NCBI RefSeq assembly: GCF_025947065.1
Contig: NZ_CP109994.1
Location: forward strand, 186,001-250,000
Reading direction: 5' to 3'
DNA: 64,000 bases
Origin: Flavobacterium sp. N1736
GTDB taxonomy: Bacteria > Bacteroidota > Bacteroidia > Flavobacteriales > Flavobacteriaceae
Position numbers and translations under genes: made by a program. A model generated the notes under the pieces. That model was not told where the DNA came from. It saw only the letters and a program-made list of their open reading frames with translations, and did no database searches. This document shows, piece after piece, positions 46,149 through 54,890 of this stretch (within the stretch, counting starts at the first letter, position 1; every line of letters begins with the position of its first letter).

Positions 46149-47369
46149 TTATAATGAAATATCCCATTGTATTCTAAAACGCCATCCCTGAGCCAGCGGT
46201 AACGTTTTATCCTGATAATCAAAATAGCTGAACTCTGTTGTTAGTTTGTTTTTATGACCGCTAAAAAACCAGTTAAACGCAACTGTAGATTCATTTTGCA
46301 AATTATCCCTAATAGCATTATCCGGACGGTAAGTGGCGTATCTTCCTGCCATTTCCAGTTTTTTTGGCCACCAGGCAAATACATTATGAAAAAAATAACC
46401 GGCCTGAGCATAATATCCTTTCATAATAGTGGTTTCATTATTATCCAGTTTATCAATGATTTCTTTGGTATGCCATTCACTTTGCCATGAAAACCCGCGA
46501 TACATAAAAGCAGTTTCAATATTCCATTGATTTACGCGATATTGCCCTGGCGCGCCATCTTCAAAACCATCTAAATAACCACCGCCTGATTGCGAAAACC
46601 GAGTGTACGGGCTTCGGTTTGTAACGGCCGAAAAAGCAATAATTGGCGTTGGTTTTTTATGAAATTCTAAATCACTTCCTTCAAAATCAAGAAATCTTCC
46701 CAGAAAATTCCATTGCGCGCGGCCAAAATACATTAAGTTATTGTCGTCGTTTGAAGTATTTCCTCGCCCGGTTCCTGTTAAAGCTGCCGCCCAATAATTA
46801 AAATCAGCAATTCCTTTTCCTTTAAGATGCCCGTATATTTCAACACCCATTTGCCGATCGACTGTAAACGGACGATTAATTAAAGATCTGTCTACGGTTT
46901 GTTGTTCGCCGCTGCTGATAAAACGTTCCCGCGTAAATTCTACCTTCCATTGACCCACTTTTAAACTAATCCATTTGTATTTTTCGACCATGATTCTAAA
47001 ATCAAGCAAATTGGACTGACTCAATTCATATTCCCAATAATAATTCAGCCAAGGTTCAAAAGCATGACCGCCAACCTTTAATCTTGCTCTATTGATTTTA
47101 AAAGTCGTTTGTTTATCCTGACTATAATCATCATAAGTAAGCGGATCCTGATCATTTGGCGTTGAAAACCGAAATTGTAAACGGCTCTGCAATTGAAAAA
47201 GAAATTTATTATCATTCGTTCGCAATTCAATTCCTTTTTCGCCATATCTAAAATGAATTAGTTTGGTCGTATCTTTTATTTGTTGTGAAAATCCCGAAAT
47301 ACTCAATAACAACAAAATCGCCGGCAGATATTTTTTTAAGTGATTTATGATTCTATTGATGATGTACAT
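46149..47369 (-). CDS. Phosphate-selective-porin-like outer-membrane protein
   Basis: A 406-residue beta-barrel with a signal peptide ending GFSQ. The body has regular 10-12 residue amphipathic strands (KFLFQLQSRLQFRFS; WISLKVGQWKVEFTRERFIS; NYWAAALTGTGRGN; FRIQWDISL at the C-terminal Leu), and the segment QMGVEIYGHLKGKG, typical of the OprP/OprO porin group. It likely forms a channel in the outer membrane; phosphate selectivity cannot be inferred. ATG 47369 starts the signal peptide. Confidence 0.82.
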   Translation of the reverse strand: MYIINRIINHLKKYLPAILLLLSISGFSQQIKDTTKLIHFRYGEKGIELRTNDNKFLFQLQSRLQFRFSTPNDQDPLTYDDYSQDKQTTFKINRARLKVGGHAFEPWLNYYWEYELSQSNLLDFRIMVEKYKWISLKVGQWKVEFTRERFISSGEQQTVDRSLINRPFTVDRQMGVEIYGHLKGKGIADFNYWAAALTGTGRGNTSNDDNNLMYFGRAQWNFLGRFLDFEGSDLEFHKKPTPIIAFSAVTNRSPYTRFSQSGGGYLDGFEDGAPGQYRVNQWNIETAFMYRGFSWQSEWHTKEIIDKLDNNETTIMKGYYAQAGYFFHNVFAWWPKKLEMAGRYATYRPDNAIRDNLQNESTVAFNWFFSGHKNKLTTEFSYFDYQDKTLPLAQGWRFRIQWDISL

Positions 47370-47557
47370 TGGCTTTAAAATCAAATAATTATGATTGTTG
47401 TGAAACAAGAATTTTCTTAATATTTATTAAGTGATTCAAAATTAGCTATTAAAAGATCTAAAAGAGATATTGAAAGACTTGACATTGTTTCATTTTATAA
47501 TTTGCAACGTTAAAAAAATCATTCTTATAAAAAAGAGCCATTTTCAAGTATTATAAT

Positions 47558-47565
47558 TAAATTTG
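47558..47565 (+). promoter_or_regulatory. pyrD -7 element TAAATTTG
   Basis: Perfect TAnnTTTG, 29 bases before ATG 47594. Confidence 0.55.
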
Positions 47566-47593
47566 CAACCGAAAAAATAACACAACAACTCTT

Positions 47594-48628
47594 ATGTATA
47601 AATTGATAATTCGCCCGATACTTTTTTGGTTTGATCCGGAAGAAGTACATTATTTTACTTTTTCATTTGTTAAATTCATATCAAAAATCCCTGGAGTTTC
47701 GGCAATAATAAAATCAATTTACGAAGTAAAAGATGCGCGTTTAGAACGTGAAGTTTTTGGAATAAAATTTAAAAATCCGGTTGGACTTGCGGCAGGATTT
47801 GACAAAGACGCCAAGTTGTATAAGGAACTTTCGCATTTTGGTTTTGGTTTTATCGAAATAGGAACTGTAACTCCCGTTGGCCAGGAAGGAAATCCTAAAA
47901 AGCGTTTGTTCCGTTTAAAAGAAGATCAGGCAATTATTAACCGAATGGGTTTTAATAACGGCGGAGTTCTGGAAGCTGTACAACGCTTAAAAAAGAATTC
48001 AGGAGTTTTAATTGGAGGAAATATTGGAAAAAATAAAGTAACGCCAAACGAAAATGCCGTTGACGATTATATCATTTGTTTTGATGCTTTGTTCGATCAC
48101 GTGGATTATTTTGTGGTAAATGTGAGTTCGCCAAATACACCAAATTTAAGAGCTTTACAAGATAAAGAGCCTTTAACAGCTTTGTTGCAGACTTTGCAAA
48201 ACAGAAATGTAGAAAAACAAAAAACAAGCACTCAAAAAGTAAAACCAATTCTTTTAAAAATTGCTCCGGATTTAACAAACGAACAATTACTGGATATTAT
48301 TGATATTGTAAAAACAACCCAAATTGCGGGTGTAATTGCAACAAACACTACGATTTCAAGAGAGGGATTACAATCGCAAAATCAATCTGAAATGGGAGGA
48401 TTATCCGGAAAACCATTAACGAAACGTTCTACAGAAGTGATTCGTTTTCTTTCTGAAAAAAGTAATAAAGCATTCCCAATTATTGGAGTAGGAGGAATAC
48501 ATTCTGCCGAAGATGCCATTGAAAAAATAAATGCAGGCGCAAGTTTAGTGCAATTGTATACAGGTTTTATTTATGAAGGTCCGGCGTTGATAAAAGCAAT
48601 CAACAAAAAGATTTTAAAACAATTGTAA
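47594..48628 (+). CDS. pyrD: Dihydroorotate dehydrogenase (quinone)
   Basis: Oxidises dihydroorotate to orotate in pyrimidine synthesis, passing electrons to a quinone. The 344-residue length and the N-terminal amphipathic region ([20 protein letters not shown]) mark the membrane-associated class 2 type. FMN and substrate sites are [35 protein letters not shown], the catalytic-serine loop [13 protein letters not shown], and [11 protein letters not shown] at the C-terminus. It converges with the DUF3307 gene, with a 15-base overlap at the ends. Confidence 0.94.
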   Translation: MYKLIIRPILFWFDPEEVHYFTFSFVKFISKIPGVSAIIKSIYEVKDARLEREVFGIKFKNPVGLAAGFDKDAKLYKELSHFGFGFIEIGTVTPVGQEGNPKKRLFRLKEDQAIINRMGFNNGGVLEAVQRLKKNSGVLIGGNIGKNKVTPNENAVDDYIICFDALFDHVDYFVVNVSSPNTPNLRALQDKEPLTALLQTLQNRNVEKQKTSTQKVKPILLKIAPDLTNEQLLDIIDIVKTTQIAGVIATNTTISREGLQSQNQSEMGGLSGKPLTKRSTEVIRFLSEKSNKAFPIIGVGGIHSAEDAIEKINAGASLVQLYTGFIYEGPALIKAINKKILKQL

Positions 48629-49330
48629 AAGCAGCGTTTGCACAAGAAGCCCGATAGTTATTGCGACACCAAAACTGATTAAAGTACCAATTAAAACATA
48701 TTCGGTAAGTTTTCGGTCTTTGGCTTCTTTTAAATCTCCAAACCTAAAAATAGATTTTGCAGCCAATAAAAAGCCAATCGCTTCAAAATGTCCGGTTAAG
48801 ATAAAACCGAATACAAACAAACGTTCCAGAATACCAATATAATTTCCTGCATTGGCAAGAGAATTGTCCTGATTACTATTTTCGGTTTCAGGACTCCATA
48901 TCGAAATGATGGTTTTGATGAAAATAGAAGTTGGTTTTGTAATCAATAAAAATCCGGTTATAAAAATCCAGAATTGATTATCGAACCAAAGAAAATTGAT
49001 GGTTTCGTTTTGATAGCATAATACAATTGCAATTAAGACCAAAACATGAGCGATTTGATCTGCAATAAACCACGTACGTTTTGTTTTGCTTTTTTGAAAA
49101 TGTAATTTGATTAAATCGATAATTCCGTGCGAAACCGCGATTAAAACAGCATACGGTATAAACTGAATTTCTCCCGCCAATATGGCTGCCAAAACTCCGT
49201 GAAGCAAAATATGAAGATATAAATAAATACTTTTATGTTTTTTTGCTTCTTTATCAGCAACCCAAGCGTTTGGCTGCCATATAAAATCGCCTAATAAATG
49301 TGCTAAAAGTAGTTTTATAAATAAAATCAT
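48614..49330 (-). CDS. DUF3307 integral membrane protein
   Basis: A 238-residue membrane protein with about six or seven hydrophobic segments. The family signature is the N-terminal [21 protein letters not shown], followed by [15 protein letters not shown] and [10 protein letters not shown], with conserved His and Asp in the first helices. The role is unknown. It overlaps the satD start by 4 bases (ATGA), and SatD and DUF3307 genes are commonly paired, implying a functional unit. Its 3' end overlaps pyrD on the opposite strand. Confidence 0.8.
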   Translation of the reverse strand: MILFIKLLLAHLLGDFIWQPNAWVADKEAKKHKSIYLYLHILLHGVLAAILAGEIQFIPYAVLIAVSHGIIDLIKLHFQKSKTKRTWFIADQIAHVLVLIAIVLCYQNETINFLWFDNQFWIFITGFLLITKPTSIFIKTIISIWSPETENSNQDNSLANAGNYIGILERLFVFGFILTGHFEAIGFLLAAKSIFRFGDLKEAKDRKLTEYVLIGTLISFGVAITIGLLVQTLLLQLF

Positions 49331-49941
49331 GGCGTTGTAAGTTGTTTTATTTGTGTTCTAAAATAACGATCTAAATTCATAACCAAATCATACTGGGCAC
49401 GTTTTTGTCTTCGGCTCACCGCAGCCTGATTAATGCCTAATTTTTGTCCCAGTTCTTCCTGCGATAAACCAGGGTTTTCTATAGCAACAACAACAGCTTC
49501 TGCCGATTGTGCCAGCCAATTATCCATAAATGTCAAAGCGAGCTGAATCATCAGATTCATTCTTTCATCTATAATTTCATCGCCCGTTCGTATGGCTAAA
49601 GTCACTTTTTGTTTTTTTAAAGTTTCAAAAAGTTCTCCTGAGTTTATAAAAGCAGAGCCGTTACTTTCGGATATTTTCTTTGCATTATGCGTTTTTTCTC
49701 CAAAACCAATACTCATTCTGGCGTCTAATTTTATAGCCTTTAGACTAGCTTTTACCAAAATAGCCGTCAATAAAGCTTCTTCAGGATTTTTTATTTCTAT
49801 CTGAAACTCATCTCCGCGGTAAACCTCCCATTGACTTGGCGTTTTTCCAAAAGGAGATAAAATTTTCTTTAAACCTTCGACCCAGTTTTTAGATTTTTGC
49901 TGTCTTGAACCAATTATGTCACCTGTAATTACGCTCGTCAT
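49327..49941 (-). CDS. satD: SatD-family protein: cyclase-like N-domain with C-terminal HTH
   Basis: A 204-residue protein of the SatD family (named after Streptococcus mutans satD, function unknown). The N-terminal half has motifs resembling class III nucleotide cyclases: a first Asp in TGDIIGSR (Asp8), a second in YRGDEF (Asp44), and RMSIGFG (75-81), with an intervening helix. The C-terminal part (about 150-200) is a helix-turn-helix (LSQEELGQKLGINQAAVSRRQKRAQYD). The start is ATG 49941; the TTG at 49950 is rejected. It is co-translated with the DUF3307 gene, and a palindrome array upstream suggests autoregulation. Confidence 0.75.
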   Translation of the reverse strand: MTSVITGDIIGSRQQKSKNWVEGLKKILSPFGKTPSQWEVYRGDEFQIEIKNPEEALLTAILVKASLKAIKLDARMSIGFGEKTHNAKKISESNGSAFINSGELFETLKKQKVTLAIRTGDEIIDERMNLMIQLALTFMDNWLAQSAEAVVVAIENPGLSQEELGQKLGINQAAVSRRQKRAQYDLVMNLDRYFRTQIKQLTTP

Positions 49942-49947
49942 AATATT

Positions 49948-49955
49948 CAAATATA
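49948..49955 (-). promoter_or_regulatory. satD proximal -7 element TATATTTG
   Basis: Perfect TAnnTTTG on the minus strand, ending only 7 bases before the satD ATG. A second perfect copy is at 49982-49989, inside the operator-like repeat. Confidence 0.55.
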
Positions 49956-49977
49956 ATTAAAAATAAATAAACTTTAT

Positions 49978-50108
49978 ATTACAAATATATATAATATTTT
50001 TTAATTATTACACTTTTTGGTAATAATGTGTATTATTACGTTTTTTGGTAATATATATAATTATTACACTTTTTGGTAATATTTTGCATTATTACCATAT
50101 TGCGTAAT
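49978..50108. promoter_or_regulatory. Array of ATTAC-N8-GTAAT palindromes upstream of satD
   Basis: Four perfect ATTAC-N8-GTAAT palindromes begin at 50007, 50035, 50063 and 50091, spaced exactly 28 bases. Three share a T-rich centre close to CTTTTTG. A degenerate fifth (ATTAC-N8-ATAAT, 49978-49995) sits 29 bases earlier and includes the TATATTTG at 49982-49989. The array fills the divergent satD/HMG-CoA-lyase gap. The simplest reading is operators for SatD, overlapping its promoter (inference). Confidence 0.7.
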
Positions 50109-50183
50109 ACTATGATTTAAGAAATTATTATCTTTTATTTCTTTAAAAAAGAAGCTAACTTAGCATTCACAAAAGAATAAGCT

Positions 50184-51050
50184 TTGAATAAAGAAATCAA
50201 AATTATCGAATGTCCGCGGGATGCCATGCAGGGTATCAAAACTTTTATTCCAACCAAGAATAAGGTTTCATACATACAAGCTTTGCTTAGAGTGGGTTTT
50301 GATACTATTGATTTCGGGAGTTTTGTATCTCCAAAAGCGATTCCGCAAATGCAGGATACAGCCGAAGTTTTGGCGCAGCTTGACTTGTCGCAAACCACCA
50401 GTAAATTATTGGCTATAATTGCCAATACACAAGGCGCGGCATTAGCATCAGAACACGAACCGATTCAATATTTAGGTTTTCCTTTTTCTATATCTGAGAA
50501 TTTCCAGATGCGAAATACGCACAAAACAATCGCAGAATCTTTAATTACACTTGAAGAAATTCTTGAAATTGCCGATAAAAAAAACAAAGAAGTCGTAACC
50601 TATCTTTCAATGGGTTTTGGAAATCCGTACGGAGATCCGTGGAATGTTGAAATTGTAGGCGAGTGGACGGAGAAACTCTCCAAAATGGGCGTGAAAATTT
50701 TATCACTTTCTGATACAGTTGGCAGCTCGACGCCCGAAGTTATTACCTATCTTTTTTCGAATTTAATTCCAAAATATCCTCAAATCGAATTTGGTGCACA
50801 TTTGCACACCACACCAAATAGCTGGTTCGAAAAAATTGAAGCCGCATCAAAAGCAGGCTGTACTCGTTTTGATGGCGCAATTCAGGGTTTTGGCGGCTGC
50901 CCGATGGCAACGGATAAACTGACTGGAAATATGCCAACAGAAAAGCTGATTTCTTATTTTACATCCAATAAAAAAACGACAGGATTAAATTCATTAAGCT
51001 TTGAAAGTGCCTATAACGAAGCTTCAAAATTATTTGGAAAATATCATTAA
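50184..51050 (+). CDS. Hydroxymethylglutaryl-CoA lyase
   Basis: Cleaves HMG-CoA to acetyl-CoA and acetoacetate, the end of leucine catabolism. The 288-residue protein has the DRE-TIM-like barrel: the catalytic Arg and Asp in IIECPRDAMQG (the family form is PRDGLQ), SMGFGNPYGDPW, LSDTVGSSTPE, and the HLHTTPNSW and GGCPMATDKLTGN signatures, including the conserved Cys. An in-frame stop lies just upstream and there is no ATG before the conserved start, so the start is TTG 50184. It fits the leucine dehydrogenase gene at 38.9 kb. Confidence 0.92.
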   Translation: MNKEIKIIECPRDAMQGIKTFIPTKNKVSYIQALLRVGFDTIDFGSFVSPKAIPQMQDTAEVLAQLDLSQTTSKLLAIIANTQGAALASEHEPIQYLGFPFSISENFQMRNTHKTIAESLITLEEILEIADKKNKEVVTYLSMGFGNPYGDPWNVEIVGEWTEKLSKMGVKILSLSDTVGSSTPEVITYLFSNLIPKYPQIEFGAHLHTTPNSWFEKIEAASKAGCTRFDGAIQGFGGCPMATDKLTGNMPTEKLISYFTSNKKTTGLNSLSFESAYNEASKLFGKYH

Positions 51051-51133
51051 AAAAAGTAGTACATTTACTACTCATGAATAATAAGACTCAGTAAATCAAC
51101 GTTGTTTCTTATTATCCAAAAGATATTTTAACC

Positions 51134-51685
51134 ATGAAATTAAACTTCATCAACAGCGTTTCGAAAGTTTTAATTGCAGCATCTTTATTTTTTTCCTGTT
51201 CGAGTGATTTAGATTTCGATCAGGTTAAAGATTTAAAGTTAGAACCTGTTTTTGTAGCAAATCTGGCTTATTTTGATCTTCCTGCAAATAAAATTATTGA
51301 CAACGGAGAAGGACAAATCGCCTTTGATGTTGATGGTTTTGATGTATTAAAAAATAAGTTTTTTAATAAACATCTAAAAAAAGCCGAATTTAATTTTGAG
51401 ATTGAAAACACGATAAACAGGGCATTTTCTGTTGCAATAATACTCCTTAACGATAGTAATGAAATTCTTGATACTTCAACTTTTCAAATTCCCGCTTATA
51501 CCGGAGGTTCAAATATTATTAAATATCCACCGGAAGTATTTGAAAATCAAAGATTAGATATTTTAAAACAAGCTACTAAAATTGGTTTTATAGTCAGGAT
51601 TGCGTCAGGACCTCCTTTGAATCAAAATAGTGTAGGTAATTTAAAATTACATTCAAGTGCAACTGTTTATATGGAAATCGAATGA
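51134..51685 (+). CDS. Lipoprotein of unknown function, paired with a DUF5723 gene
   Basis: A 183-residue protein with a signal peptide ending SLFFSC (lipobox). The mature part is beta-rich with a repeated pattern (AFDVDGFDVLKNKFFNKHLKKAEFNFEIEN). No family recognised. The stop codon overlaps the ATG of the following DUF5723-like gene (ATGA), so they are translationally coupled and probably work together at the outer membrane. Confidence 0.65.
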   Translation: MKLNFINSVSKVLIAASLFFSCSSDLDFDQVKDLKLEPVFVANLAYFDLPANKIIDNGEGQIAFDVDGFDVLKNKFFNKHLKKAEFNFEIENTINRAFSVAIILLNDSNEILDTSTFQIPAYTGGSNIIKYPPEVFENQRLDILKQATKIGFIVRIASGPPLNQNSVGNLKLHSSATVYMEIE

Positions 51686-53082
51686 GAAAAATTTGCATAT
51701 TTCTGGTTATTACTTTTCAGCTTGCTTGTTTTTCTCAAAACAAAGAAGTCTTATATAATTTTACGGCAATTCCGCAGTCATTACTTGTAAATCCGGGTGC
51801 TGACGTTTCATATAAATATTATTTCGGGATTCCGTTATTATCCGGAGTTTCGGCAAATTTAGGTTCGAGCAGTTTTTCTGCGTATGATTTATTTGCGAAT
51901 AATGGAGTAGATTTTAATGACAAAGTCCGCAATATTATCAATAAATCTTCCAGTAATGATAAAACACAAATCAATCAGCAACTCGAATTATTTTCTGGCG
52001 GATTTAGAATTGGGGGCGAAAAAAGCAATACCTATATTTCATTTGGTGCTTATCAGGAATTTGATTTTTTGCTTTATATGCCAAAAGATCTTGCCGTTTT
52101 AGCATTAGACGGAAATCAAAATCACATTGGTAAATCCTTCAATCTGGCGGATTTAAATCTGAGGGCCGAAGTGCTGTCGGTATTTCATATCGGACTTCAT
52201 AAAAAAATGAGCGAAAAACTGGTTTTAGGCGGTCGCGCTAAAATTTATTCAAGCGGTGCAAACGCCACATCTACCAAAAATTCAGGCTTTATTTATACAG
52301 GTCAAAACATAGGAACGCCAAATATTTACAATCAGGTAATTTCGTCAAATTTAGAACTTAAAACATCCGGAATTTCCAGTTTTACAAAAGACGAATACGA
52401 CGGAAATATTGCCAAAGATATCGCCAATAATACTTTCTTCAACGGAAGTTTAGGTCTTGGTTTAGATGCCGGACTTACGTATTATTTTAAAGAAAATCTT
52501 CAATTTACAGCAAGTATTGTCGATTTTGGTTTTATAACCCATACAAAAGATATCGAAACATTAACCTATAAAGGGCAATACACTTATAACGGCGTCAATC
52601 CAAATTTTGATACTACAGATGATCCCGAAAATGTATTTGATGAGTTTGACAAAGCCATTCCGCGCGATACACTTTATAACAAATACACCACCTGGCGACC
52701 TGTAAAATTTTATTCTTCTATTCAATATTCTTTTGGAGAATCACGATTTGGAGATGATTGTAATTGCAAAGGATCCGTTAAACGTAAATACATGAATGCT
52801 GTTGGAGGACAATTGTTTATAATGAGCATGCCAAGAGAACCTTTTGTGGCAGTAACGGCTTTTTACCAACGAAGTATTTTCGAAAAATTAGATGTCAAAG
52901 CCACTTATACTTTTGATGCTTATTCTCATACAAATATCGGATTGGGGCTTTCGGGAACCATTGGAAAATTTAATATTTATGCTCTCGTCGATAATGTTTT
53001 TGAGTATAAAGATGTTTCGAAGGCCAATAGTATCGCATTTCAATTCGGCTTAAATTTTATTTTTCCTGATTCTAAAGATTAA
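51682..53082 (+). CDS. DUF5723-family outer-membrane beta-barrel protein
   Basis: A 466-residue protein with a signal peptide ending CFSQ. The motif AIPQSLLVNPGADVSYKYYFGIPLLSGV, then alternating strands and turns throughout (LKTSGISSFTKDEYDGNIAKD; LGLGLDAGLTYYFKENLQF), and the terminal strand IAFQFGLNFIFPDSKD indicate a beta barrel of the DUF5723 family. Such proteins are Bacteroidota-specific and their function is unknown. Coupled to a lipoprotein gene upstream. Confidence 0.78.
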   Translation: MRKICIFLVITFQLACFSQNKEVLYNFTAIPQSLLVNPGADVSYKYYFGIPLLSGVSANLGSSSFSAYDLFANNGVDFNDKVRNIINKSSSNDKTQINQQLELFSGGFRIGGEKSNTYISFGAYQEFDFLLYMPKDLAVLALDGNQNHIGKSFNLADLNLRAEVLSVFHIGLHKKMSEKLVLGGRAKIYSSGANATSTKNSGFIYTGQNIGTPNIYNQVISSNLELKTSGISSFTKDEYDGNIAKDIANNTFFNGSLGLGLDAGLTYYFKENLQFTASIVDFGFITHTKDIETLTYKGQYTYNGVNPNFDTTDDPENVFDEFDKAIPRDTLYNKYTTWRPVKFYSSIQYSFGESRFGDDCNCKGSVKRKYMNAVGGQLFIMSMPREPFVAVTAFYQRSIFEKLDVKATYTFDAYSHTNIGLGLSGTIGKFNIYALVDNVFEYKDVSKANSIAFQFGLNFIFPDSKD

Positions 53083-53083
53083 A

Positions 53084-53209
53084 TTTTTCACCATATAAGT
53101 TCATATTATTTTACGGTAAATCATAAATTAATTATGCGTAAAAAAAAGAGCAAGACTTATTCAGCAGCTTCAATTTTAGATTTACTTATATAGCTTATAT
53201 GGTGAAAAA
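53084..53209. repeat. 126-bp element with perfect 16-bp inverted ends
   Basis: TTTTTCACCATATAAG (53084-53099) is perfectly inverted at 53194-53209. The inner 94 bases contain a 19-codon frame (MRKKKSKTYSAASILDLLI). Neither strand carries a T-run after the stem, so it is not an ordinary terminator. It could be a miniature mobile element or an RNA processing structure. Confidence 0.6.
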
Positions 53210-53323
53210 AACAGCAGGATTTCGAATTTGGAATTTCAATTTTGGATCATATTTATTTGTAAGAACTTTCTCGTACACAGAAAATTAAGAAAAAGTTAGT
53301 ATTCAAGTTTCCAATTTATTCAT

Positions 53324-53331
53324 TATATTTG
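53324..53331 (+). promoter_or_regulatory. guaB -7 element TATATTTG
   Basis: Perfect TAnnTTTG, 27 bases before the guaB ATG. The leader contains a GCAATT/AATTGC pairing (53335-53355). Confidence 0.6.
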
Positions 53332-53357
53332 CACGCAATTCAACTAGAAATTGCAAC

Positions 53358-54830
53358 ATGATAGCACACAACTCCAAGATCATCGGCGAAGGTTTAACTT
53401 ACGATGATGTATTATTAGTACCTAACTACTCGAATGTGCTTCCTCGCGAAGTGAGTATCAAATCAAAATTTTCAAGAAACATAACACTAAACGTTCCAAT
53501 AGTATCAGCTGCTATGGATACCGTTACCGAAAGTGCAATGGCAATCGCTATGGCGCAAGAAGGCGGGATTGGTGTTTTACATAAAAATATGACCATCGAG
53601 CAACAAGCGGCGAAGGTTAGAAAAGTAAAACGTGCAGAAGCAGGAATGATTATCGATCCGGTAACTTTGCCAATGAATTCAACCATTGCAGATGCAAAAA
53701 ATGCCATGAAAGAATTCGGAATTGGCGGAATTCCAATCGTTGATGAAAACAGAATTTTAAAAGGAATTGTTACAAACCGTGATTTACGTTTCGAAAAAAA
53801 CGGAGCAAGACCAATCATCGAGGTAATGACAAGTAAAAACTTAGTTACTGTTGCCGAAGGAACTTCACTAGAACAAGCCGAAGTAGTTTTACAAGGACAC
53901 AAAATCGAAAAATTACCGGTTGTAAATGCAAATAACGAATTAGTTGGTTTAATTACTTTTAGAGATATTACCAAATTAACTCAAAAACCAATTGCAAATA
54001 AAGATATTTATGGTCGTTTAAGAGTTGCCGCAGCCATTGGAGTTACTGGCGATGCAGTGCAAAGAGCCGAAGCATTAGTTGCTGCAGGTGTAGACGCAAT
54101 CATTATCGATACAGCTCACGGACATACAGAAGGTGTGGTAAATACACTAAAACAAATAAAAACAAAATTCCCAAATATTGATGTAATTGTTGGAAACATT
54201 GCAACTCCGGAAGCTGCTAAATATTTAGTTGCCAATGGTGCCGATGGTGTAAAAGTAGGAATTGGTCCCGGTTCTATCTGTACAACACGTATCGTTGCAG
54301 GTGTTGGTTTTCCTCAATTTTCTGCAGTTCTTGAAGTAGCTGCAGCGATTAAAGGAACGGGAGTTCCGGTTATTGCAGATGGTGGAATTCGTTATACAGG
54401 AGATATTCCTAAAGCAATTGCTGCAGGTGCTGATTGTGTAATGTTAGGTTCATTATTAGCAGGAACAAAAGAATCTCCGGGAGAAACTATTATTTTTGAA
54501 GGAAGAAAATTCAAATCATACCGCGGAATGGGATCTGTTGAAGCGATGCAAACCGGCTCAAAAGATCGTTACTTTCAGGATGTTGAAGACGATGTTAAAA
54601 AATTAGTTCCCGAAGGAATTGTTGGACGAGTTCCTTACAAAGGAGAATTAAACGAAAGTATGCTTCAGTTTATTGGAGGTCTTCGTGCCGGAATGGGATA
54701 CTGTGGTTCAAAAGATATTCCGACTTTACAGGAAACCGGACGTTTTGTTAGAATCACGTCAAGCGGAATTACAGAAAGTCACCCGCATAATGTTACTATT
54801 ACAAAAGAAGCTCCAAATTATTCAAGATAA
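53358..54830 (+). CDS. guaB: Inosine-5'-monophosphate dehydrogenase
   Basis: Oxidises IMP to XMP with NAD, the committed step of GMP synthesis. The 490-residue protein has the TIM barrel split by two CBS domains (about 95-205: [18 protein letters not shown] and [17 protein letters not shown]) that respond to nucleotides. The catalytic loop is GPGSICTTR (Cys near residue 306) and the substrate site is [24 protein letters not shown]. Normal length. A strong terminator follows. With purA at 58 kb it supplies both branches of purine nucleotides. Confidence 0.97.
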   Translation: MIAHNSKIIGEGLTYDDVLLVPNYSNVLPREVSIKSKFSRNITLNVPIVSAAMDTVTESAMAIAMAQEGGIGVLHKNMTIEQQAAKVRKVKRAEAGMIIDPVTLPMNSTIADAKNAMKEFGIGGIPIVDENRILKGIVTNRDLRFEKNGARPIIEVMTSKNLVTVAEGTSLEQAEVVLQGHKIEKLPVVNANNELVGLITFRDITKLTQKPIANKDIYGRLRVAAAIGVTGDAVQRAEALVAAGVDAIIIDTAHGHTEGVVNTLKQIKTKFPNIDVIVGNIATPEAAKYLVANGADGVKVGIGPGSICTTRIVAGVGFPQFSAVLEVAAAIKGTGVPVIADGGIRYTGDIPKAIAAGADCVMLGSLLAGTKESPGETIIFEGRKFKSYRGMGSVEAMQTGSKDRYFQDVEDDVKKLVPEGIVGRVPYKGELNESMLQFIGGLRAGMGYCGSKDIPTLQETGRFVRITSSGITESHPHNVTITKEAPNYSR

Positions 54831-54852
54831 TTTTTAGCTTTCCTTATAAAAC

Positions 54853-54888
54853 AAAAGGCATAAGATTTAGTTTCTTATGCCTTTTTTT
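54853..54888 (+). terminator. Intrinsic terminator after guaB
   Basis: AAAAGGCATAAG and CTTATGCCTTTT form a 12-bp stem followed by a T-run, and it may also serve the convergent DUF6263 gene. Confidence 0.87.
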
Positions 54889-54890
54889 AT

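Noticed and set aside
49978..50108. Possible CRISPR array because of regular 28-bp spacing.
   Set aside because: Spacers are only 10 bases and low in complexity, repeats are 18-bp palindromes, and no cas genes are nearby. A regulatory array is more likely.
53426..53974. 182-codon open frame antisense to guaB.
   Set aside because: It is a shadow of the strongly conserved guaB coding strand.
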